Shown here: in pieces, positions 6,801 to 10,629 of the stretch
Layout: each line of letters starts with the position of its first letter
Position numbering within the stretch: the stretch's first letter is position 1
Assembly (NCBI GenBank): GCA_031289875.1
Contig: JAITOO010000163.1
Location: forward strand, 1 to 10,629
Reading direction: 5' to 3'
Length of the DNA stretch: 10,629 nucleotides
Source: Flavobacteriaceae bacterium
Lineage (GTDB): Bacteria > Bacteroidota > Bacteroidia > Flavobacteriales > Weeksellaceae
Translations under genes and position numbers: made by a program
The notes under the pieces: model-generated
Database searches by the model: none
Seen by the model: the letters and a program-made list of their open reading frames with translations, nothing else
What the model was told of the DNA's origin: nothing

Positions 6801-7988
6801 TTATACCTGATTGAAAAATATGATATTCACCTTTGCGTCTTTAATCCATTGAGAGTTGAAAAGCGTGTCCAGATTAATTTTTCCGATGAAATATTTCCCC
6901 TGCGGAGAAGAAAATTGTTCGATGATTTCGTTAAAATCGTTAAAGTTATGGAAATCATCATTGTATCGAACATAAACCGTATATTCTCCGTGATTGACCA
7001 ATTTCAAATTTTTATCCACGTGAGAATATTTTTTATTTTCGTATTTGTAATCGTAAGTCAAAGCGGAAATATCGCTTAAAATAGCTGAGCCTGTGGGTTT
7101 TGAACCTGCGCCTTTGCCTATCATCAATTGATGTTCAGAAAACGCCGACTCCAAAACCACTCCGTTGTATTCAAATTTCACATGTGCCAGAGGATCGTTT
7201 TTTTTGATGAAAGTAGGGGCACAAAACCCTGTAATTTCGTCGTCTTGTTTGTTGCATCTGGCAATCAATTTGATGGCGTAATTTCTTTGTAGTGCAAAAG
7301 TCAGGTCAAACTCATTGATTCTCGAAATTCCGAAGTTGAAAATCTGTTCAGGTTTGGTAACTAACCCGAAAGCGTGAAAAAGTATGATGCAGAGTTTGTA
7401 TTTCGGGTCGATTCCTTCGACATCCAAAGTGGGGTCGGTTTCAGCAAAACCGAGTTGCTGAGCTTCTTTCAGGACGGTCGGGTAGGAGGCGTTCTCGTCA
7501 ATCATCTTAGTCAAAATGAAATTGGTAGAACCGTTGAAAATTCCTGATACTGAGGTCAATAAGTCGTTGTCGTAATATTCTTCCAAATTTCTGATAATCG
7601 GAATGCTGGCGCACACCGAAGCCTCATACAGAAACGGCACTTGATATTTTTCTTCCAAAGCCAGCAGTTCGGGCAGGTGTTCGGCAATCATTTTCTTGTT
7701 TGCCGACACGACGGCTTTTCCGTTTTTCATCGCTTCCGAAACGATTTCAAAAGCCGCTTCGGCATCGTTAATGAGTTCCACAATTGCGTTGATTTCGGGG
7801 TCGTGTAGCAGTTCGTTCTGATCAGTAGTAAAGTAGCTTTTGTCAATCGGACGCGGTTTGTCGGCATGTTTGATACAAATTTTTTTAACGTTTGCCGCTA
7901 CGCTTCCCGTTTCCTCCAACACTTGGTACAAGCCCGTTCCGACTACTCCAAAACCGAAAATCCCTAATTTTAATCTATTTTTTGTCAT
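6801..7988 (-). CDS. hom: Homoserine dehydrogenase (monofunctional)
   Basis: Hom reduces aspartate semialdehyde to homoserine with NAD(P)H, the branch point to threonine and methionine. The 395-residue protein starts with the Rossmann motif LGIFGFGVVGTGLYQVLEE (GxGxVG at 11-17). The nucleotide-side VSANKKM (94-100), the FLYEASVCASIPII segment (119-132), the family motif GIFNGSTNFIL (149-159) and the catalytic stretch ETDPTLDVEGIDPKYK (183-198) follow; Asp194 and Lys198 match the catalytic Asp and Lys. There is no aspartokinase domain. The last ~65 residues (VYVRYNDDFHNFN onward) are not a recognisable full ACT domain, so allosteric control by threonine is uncertain. It lies 90 bases after the metB-like gene with no TAnnTTTG box in between, so co-transcription under the SAM riboswitch is likely. 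Confidence 0.94.
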   Translation of the reverse strand: MTKNRLKLGIFGFGVVGTGLYQVLEETGSVAANVKKICIKHADKPRPIDKSYFTTDQNELLHDPEINAIVELINDAEAAFEIVSEAMKNGKAVVSANKKMIAEHLPELLALEEKYQVPFLYEASVCASIPIIRNLEEYYDNDLLTSVSGIFNGSTNFILTKMIDENASYPTVLKEAQQLGFAETDPTLDVEGIDPKYKLCIILFHAFGLVTKPEQIFNFGISRINEFDLTFALQRNYAIKLIARCNKQDDEITGFCAPTFIKKNDPLAHVKFEYNGVVLESAFSEHQLMIGKGAGSKPTGSAILSDISALTYDYKYENKKYSHVDKNLKLVNHGEYTVYVRYNDDFHNFNDFNEIIEQFSSPQGKYFIGKINLDTLFNSQWIKDAKVNIIFFNQV

Positions 7989-8025
7989 AATAAGTTTGTT
8001 TTTGTTTTAATGTTATTTCAATTTT

Positions 8026-8041
8026 CCCAAATCTTTTTGGG
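8026..8041 (-). other. Small hairpin in the metB-hom spacer
   Basis: CCCAAA (8026-8031) and TTTGGG (8036-8041) form a perfect 6-bp stem with a 4-base loop. Neither side is followed by a T-run, so it is not a standard intrinsic terminator on either strand. It could be an mRNA processing or stability element between metB and hom, or chance. It is the only stem I found in this 90-base spacer. Confidence 0.3.
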
Positions 8042-8078
8042 CGAAACATCTGCTAAAAACCTGATTTTCATCTTAGTA

Positions 8079-9227
8079 TCAATTTGATTTTTCCAACGCT
8101 TGTTCAATATCTTCTATCAAATCCTCTGCGCTTTCGATGCCTACCGACAGACGAATCAGGGAATCCTGAATACCTGTGGCGCGGCGCACTTCGGCGGGAG
8201 TCGATTTGTGTGTCATGGTGGCAGGATGGCTCACCAGACTGAATACATCGCCCAAACTCTCGGCAAGGAAGAAAATTTGAGTGGAGGTCAAAAATTTTGA
8301 AGCGTTTTCTATCGTGTCGTTTTTCAGACTGAACGCTACCATTCCGCCAAAACCGCTTTGCTGGCGGGCTGCAACGTCGTGATTTTTATGCGTTGTCAAT
8401 CCGGGAAAATACACTTTATCTACTTTGGGATGTTTTATGAGGTATTCTGCAACACGAATCGCATTTTCGCAATGTTTTTTCATGCGCAACGAAAGAGTAC
8501 GTATTCCTCTTATTGTCAGCCAACTGTCTTGCGGCGCCAGAACTCCGCCCGAAGTGTTTTGCAAATACGTTAATTGTTCGGCAAGCGCCTCGTCGTTCAG
8601 CACAAGGAAGCCGGCAAGCACATCGCCATGCCCCGAAAGGTATTTTGTTGCGCTGTGCAACGCTATGTCAGCGCCAAGTTCAAGCGGACGTTGAAGCGCA
8701 GGCGACAGAAAAGTATTGTCCACTACAAGCATCGCTCCGCGAGCATGTGCAATATCGGCAATAGCCTTAATATCAGATATTTTCAAAGTCGGATTCGTGG
8801 GAGTTTCGAGCCATACAAAGCGTGTTTTATCCGTCATTGCACGTTCCACATTCTTTGCATCTGAAGAATCTACAAAAGTAGATTTCACTCCGAAACGGTT
8901 GTAAACCGTGGTCAAAATGCGGTAAGTTCCGCCGTACACGTCATCTACTGAAACCACTTCGTCGCCGGCTGAAAGCAGTTTCAACACACAATCGGTAGCT
9001 GCCAAACCCGACGCAAATGCAAACCCGAAACGCCCCCCTTCGAGCAAGGCTACGGCTTCTTCGGCGGCTTTACGAGTGGGATTGGCTGTGCGGGAATAAG
9101 CAAATCCATTTTTGGTATTGTCAGGCGAAATCTGCTGATATGAAGAGGTCTGATAAATAGGGGTAGAAAGTGCACCTGTCAGTTCGTCGGGCTGTGAAAT
9201 GTGTACAATTTTGGTTTCAAAAGTCAT
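8079..9227 (-). CDS. metB: Cystathionine gamma-synthase-type PLP enzyme (Cys/Met metabolism)
   Basis: Enzymes of this PLP fold make cystathionine from activated homoserine and cysteine, or use sulfide directly, or cleave cystathionine. Length (382) is close to E. coli MetB (386). Visible motifs are STPIYQTSSY (21-30), AYSRTANPTR (43-52, with Tyr44 and Arg46), FASGLAATDCVL (71-82), DDVYGGTYR (95-103), ETPTNPTL (141-148), VVDNTF with Asp170, and the PLP lysine Lys195 in HSATKYLSGHGD. The Glu of LAESLG (Glu323) aligns with E. coli MetB Glu325, a position that is Tyr in MetC lyases, so synthase or gamma-lyase is favoured over beta-lyase. Oddities: Ala43 replaces the Asp/Glu before YSR, and GDVFSL (326-331) replaces the usual GGVESL. 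Placement behind a SAM riboswitch and before hom supports a biosynthetic role, but O-acyl-homoserine sulfhydrylase activity cannot be excluded. The gene looks richer in G+C than hom. Confidence 0.9.
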   Translation of the reverse strand: MTFETKIVHISQPDELTGALSTPIYQTSSYQQISPDNTKNGFAYSRTANPTRKAAEEAVALLEGGRFGFAFASGLAATDCVLKLLSAGDEVVSVDDVYGGTYRILTTVYNRFGVKSTFVDSSDAKNVERAMTDKTRFVWLETPTNPTLKISDIKAIADIAHARGAMLVVDNTFLSPALQRPLELGADIALHSATKYLSGHGDVLAGFLVLNDEALAEQLTYLQNTSGGVLAPQDSWLTIRGIRTLSLRMKKHCENAIRVAEYLIKHPKVDKVYFPGLTTHKNHDVAARQQSGFGGMVAFSLKNDTIENASKFLTSTQIFFLAESLGDVFSLVSHPATMTHKSTPAEVRRATGIQDSLIRLSVGIESAEDLIEDIEQALEKSN

Positions 9228-9307
9228 ATTTTTATTTTTTTTAATTGTTGATGTATCTGTTTAATTTATGTTAGCCGGTTGCAATTATTTCAATAATTGT
9301 CATCAAC

Positions 9308-9341
9308 AAAAAAGCCTTTTTCAATAAATCGAAAAAGGCTT
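9308..9341 (-). terminator. Intrinsic terminator of the SAM riboswitch
   Basis: On the minus strand, AAGCCTTTTTC (9341-9331) pairs perfectly with GAAAAAGGCTT (9322-9312). This gives an 11-bp stem with an 8-base loop, and the 3' arm runs into a stretch of six T (9313-9308). It lies about 50 bases after the end of the aptamer and 80 bases before the metB-like start, the right place for a transcription-terminating expression platform. The plus strand lacks a T-run after the stem, so the terminator is directional. I could not identify the competing antiterminator by eye. Confidence 0.88.
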
Positions 9342-9392
9342 AAACGTTATGAAAAATAAATATTGTTTTTTTTTACGTCAAAGTGATTTCGA

Positions 9393-9487
9393 CTTATCTT
9401 GCCCGCTTAGGGTTGGATGCAGCACCTTCTCTGTTAGAGGGTTGCTAAGGTCTCATTGCGCCAATTCGCTCCGCCTTTCTTGATAAG
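9393..9487 (-). promoter_or_regulatory. SAM-I (S-box) riboswitch aptamer
   Basis: Read on the minus strand, the segment opens with CTTATCA (9487-9481) and closes with GATAAG (9398-9393), which pair as helix P1. Inside are hallmark S-box elements in order: AGGCGGAGCGAA at the start of P2, the CAATGAGACC and TAGCAACC strands, a P3 stem CTCT/AGAG (9439-9436 and 9432-9429), then AAGGTGCTGCATCC, and a P4-like stem CCC/GGG before P1 closes. The S-box family binds S-adenosylmethionine and normally lets the downstream terminator form when SAM is plentiful. Here it lies between a Bacteroidota promoter and the metB-hom genes, an OFF-switch arrangement for methionine synthesis. Confidence 0.92.
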
Positions 9488-9509
9488 CTGTTCTGTTAAT
9501 GAACTTTTG

Positions 9510-9541
9510 CAAAGGTATAATTTATTTTTTTTAAATTGCAA
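9510..9541 (-). promoter_or_regulatory. Bacteroidota-type promoter for the riboswitch-metB-hom operon
   Basis: On the minus strand, TTG (9541-9539) is followed after 21 bases by TACCTTTG (9517-9510), an exact match to TAnnTTTG with the usual spacing. Transcription would start about 4-7 bases further on, near 9503-9506, some 16-19 bases before the first base of the aptamer. This is the clearest promoter in the window. Confidence 0.85.
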
Positions 9542-9803
9542 GTTTTCGGAAAAATTATTTTTTTTATTGACATCAATCTTTCTGTTCATCCATTGTGCTG
9601 CGTGAGTTCGTCCGCTATCTTAACCGATAGTTTTTTACTTAATCCTCTCATATAGACTATCTAAGATAGACAGAGTTTGGGGTTAATCAGTCATATAGGG
9701 AGAAGAAATGAAAAAAAATATCACAAAAACATGATTTTTTTCATATAATTAATTTTTTTTATATATTAGCCACTGTAAAATATAACTAATAAACACAAAC
9801 AAA
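9542..9803. promoter_or_regulatory. Divergent upstream region of satP with two related dyads
   Basis: The 262 bases between the riboswitch promoter and satP contain no credible gene. Two dyads share the half-site CTATC: CTATC-n6-GATAG at 9615-9630, and CTATCTAAGATAG at 9657-9669. Their centres lie about 40 bases apart, close to four helical turns, which would suit a DNA-binding regulator. The first is followed by six T on the plus strand, so it could alternatively be a weak 5-bp terminator. Further on is an inverted repeat, ATGAAAAAAA (9708-9717) and TTTTTTTCAT (9735-9744). I could not find a clear TAnnTTTG promoter for satP; the 100 bases before it are extremely AT-rich. Confidence 0.45.
9708..9744. 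repeat. AT-rich inverted repeat with an 8-codon ORF
   Basis: ATGAAAAAAA (9708-9717) and TTTTTTTCAT (9735-9744) are perfect reverse complements, separated by 17 bases. A purine stretch AGGGAGAAGA at 9697-9706 precedes the first ATG, which opens an 8-codon ORF (MKKNITKT) ending at 9734. This may be a leader peptide, a regulator site, or chance in an A/T-rich stretch. No T-run geometry for a normal terminator is seen beyond the stem. Confidence 0.3.
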
Positions 9804-10400
9804 ATGGAAACACATCAAGTAAAAGTACAGGTGGCTGACCCTACGCCACTGGGGCTGTTCGGATTAGCCCTCGTAACCTTAGTAGCCTCGTCCCAAAAGT
9901 TAGGTTGGACGGAAGGATTGTCTTTTGTAATCCCCTGGGCGCTGTTTCTGGGAGGAATGGCGCAAATCATTGCTTCATTTTTTGATTTCAAGCACAATAA
10001 CCTCTTCGGAGCAACGGCGTTCTGCGCCTACGGACTGTTCTGGGTAGCAGTGAGTACGGCATGGCTTATGAAAATGGGCATTTTGGGAGAAACCTTGGCT
10101 GCCGCAGCAGACGGAAAACAGCTTGGAGTGGCATTTATCGGATATCTGCTGCTCTCCATTCCGCTGACGATTTCGACGCTGAAAATGTCCGTTGTCATGT
10201 TCGTCTTGATGGCGGATATCTGCCTGTTATTCCTATCATTAGGCTTTGATTCTTTGGGATTGGGAGAAAGCTGGCATACCGTTGCGGCTTATTCTGAACT
10301 GACAATCTCCCTTTTAACTTTTTATGCGCTAAGCGCCAAATATCTGGCAGTATTTTTCGGCAAACCGATGCTTCCTGTGGGCAATGCGTTAATAAAATAA
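9804..10400 (+). CDS. satP: Acetate/succinate uptake permease, GPR1/FUN34/YaaH (SatP) family
   Basis: Members are small six-helix inner-membrane proteins that import acetate (and succinate) with protons, or act as channels. The 198-residue protein shows the N-terminal signature as DPTPLGLFGLALVTLV (12-27), the helix LFLGGMAQIIASFFDF, the LFGATAFCAYGLFW segment matching the TAFxxYGxFW motif of E. coli SatP, and the closing GKPMLPVGNALIK, like the VLPIG end of E. coli SatP. Six hydrophobic segments can be counted. Asp12 stands where most members have Asn in NPAPLGL. The ATG at 9804 follows an A-rich AACACAAACAAA leader. It is a single-gene unit: it has a long upstream region, ends in its own terminator and lies divergent to the riboswitch operon. 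Exact substrate is inferred from the family. Confidence 0.92.
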   Translation: METHQVKVQVADPTPLGLFGLALVTLVASSQKLGWTEGLSFVIPWALFLGGMAQIIASFFDFKHNNLFGATAFCAYGLFWVAVSTAWLMKMGILGETLAAAADGKQLGVAFIGYLLLSIPLTISTLKMSVVMFVLMADICLLFLSLGFDSLGLGESWHTVAAYSELTISLLTFYALSAKYLAVFFGKPMLPVGNALIK

Positions 10401-10429
10401 AAGTTGTTGATTTTGAAATTAAATTTGAG

Positions 10430-10457
10430 CTGCATTCTGCAAAGAATGCAGTTTTTT
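10430..10457 (+). terminator. Intrinsic terminator of satP
   Basis: CTGCATTCT (10430-10438) and AGAATGCAG (10443-10451) form a perfect 9-bp stem closed by a GCAA tetraloop (GNRA class) and followed by six T (10452-10457). It begins 30 bases after the satP stop. The lower stem can be extended by one G-U pair. Confidence 0.93.
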
Positions 10458-10564
10458 AATTAGAAATCCGGTAAATTTCGGGGATGAATTCCTATGGAGT
10501 TCGTTTATCGAAAAACTTTTAACATTTGTTTTTTCGTTCATGAAAATTTTTAAAAGATTTAAAG

Positions 10565-10572
10565 TAACTTCG
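10565..10572 (+). promoter_or_regulatory. Possible -7 box for the gene at the window end
   Basis: TAACTTCG differs from the Bacteroidota -7 consensus TAnnTTTG at one position. It lies 31 bases before the ATG at 10603, giving a normal leader. I could not find a TTG at the proper distance upstream, so this is tentative. An imperfect stem, GAATTCC / GGAGTTC at 10486-10502, lies further upstream and could be an operator or chance. Confidence 0.4.
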
Positions 10573-10602
10573 CACTTTAAAATTCAACCTCAATAAACAA
10601 AA

Positions 10603-10629
10603 ATGATTTATTTGTTTTTAAGCATTATT
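10603..10629 (+). CDS. Start of a coding region cut by the window end
   Basis: An ATG at 10603 opens nine codons (MIYLFLSII) that run off the window. The hydrophobic start would suit a membrane protein or signal peptide. The A-rich CAATAAACAAAA leader resembles that of satP, and a candidate -7 box lies 31 bases upstream. Nothing more can be said about identity. Confidence 0.45.

Noticed and set aside
8026..8041. CCCAAA/TTTGGG stem considered as a terminator after metB
   Set aside because: No T-run follows it on either strand, so it is kept only as a possible RNA hairpin.
8513..8864. Overlapping plus-strand ORFs of 80-96 codons opposite metB
   Set aside because: They are antisense shadows of a clearly coding, G+C-richer gene and show no family features.
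9434..9589. Minus-strand ORF of 51 codons running through the promoter and the 5' half of the riboswitch
   Set aside because: It overlies an exact promoter match and the aptamer, starts upstream of the predicted transcript start and has a composition dictated by the RNA elements. It is a by-product.

Overview
This window looks like chromosomal DNA from a member of the Bacteroidota, probably a flavobacterium (Weeksellaceae-like is my guess). Four things support this: the block bamD-rpoZ-coaBC-DUF4835/porD-recN, which is typical of that phylum; a T9SS-associated protein family restricted to it; promoters of the TTG / TAnnTTTG type instead of -35/-10 boxes; and AT-rich spacers without clear Shine-Dalgarno sequences. 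Almost everything here is core metabolism and housekeeping. I found no insertion sequence, CRISPR array, tRNA, rRNA, phage gene or defence system.

Left part (1-5942, plus strand). The last ~50 codons of an unidentified gene lead into a promoter whose -7 box lies 7 bases before the bamD start, so that mRNA should be nearly leaderless. There follows a tightly packed run: bamD (outer-membrane assembly lipoprotein), rpoZ (omega subunit), coaBC (coenzyme A synthesis), porD (type IX secretion) and recN (DNA repair), with gaps of only 2 to 34 bases. After 88 AT-rich bases comes pdxH (PLP synthesis).

Middle (5943-6168). A convergent gap, visibly richer in G+C than its surroundings, holds no gene I can name. 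It may be a decayed fragment.

Right part, minus strand (9541 down to 6169). A Bacteroidota promoter drives a SAM-I riboswitch followed by a strong intrinsic terminator, then a cystathionine gamma-synthase-type PLP enzyme (metB), homoserine dehydrogenase (hom) and an unnamed helical protein of 209 residues. Read as a unit, this is a methionine-branch operon that SAM switches off by termination: Hom makes homoserine, the MetB-like enzyme uses activated homoserine to fix sulfur, and SAM is the end product that is sensed. The unnamed third gene starts 2 bases after hom and is the best lead for an undescribed function.

Right end, plus strand. A 260-base divergent region contains two related dyads and an AT-rich inverted repeat. 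It leads to satP, an acetate/succinate permease of the GPR1/FUN34/YaaH family, which ends in a clean GCAA-loop terminator. A new coding region starts 27 bases before the window ends. metB and satP appear richer in G+C than hom and the recN block, which may reflect a different history. I see no wholly new biological system. The most rewarding items are the riboswitch operon with its unknown gene, the CoaBC active-site substitutions, and the uncharacterised dyads upstream of satP.
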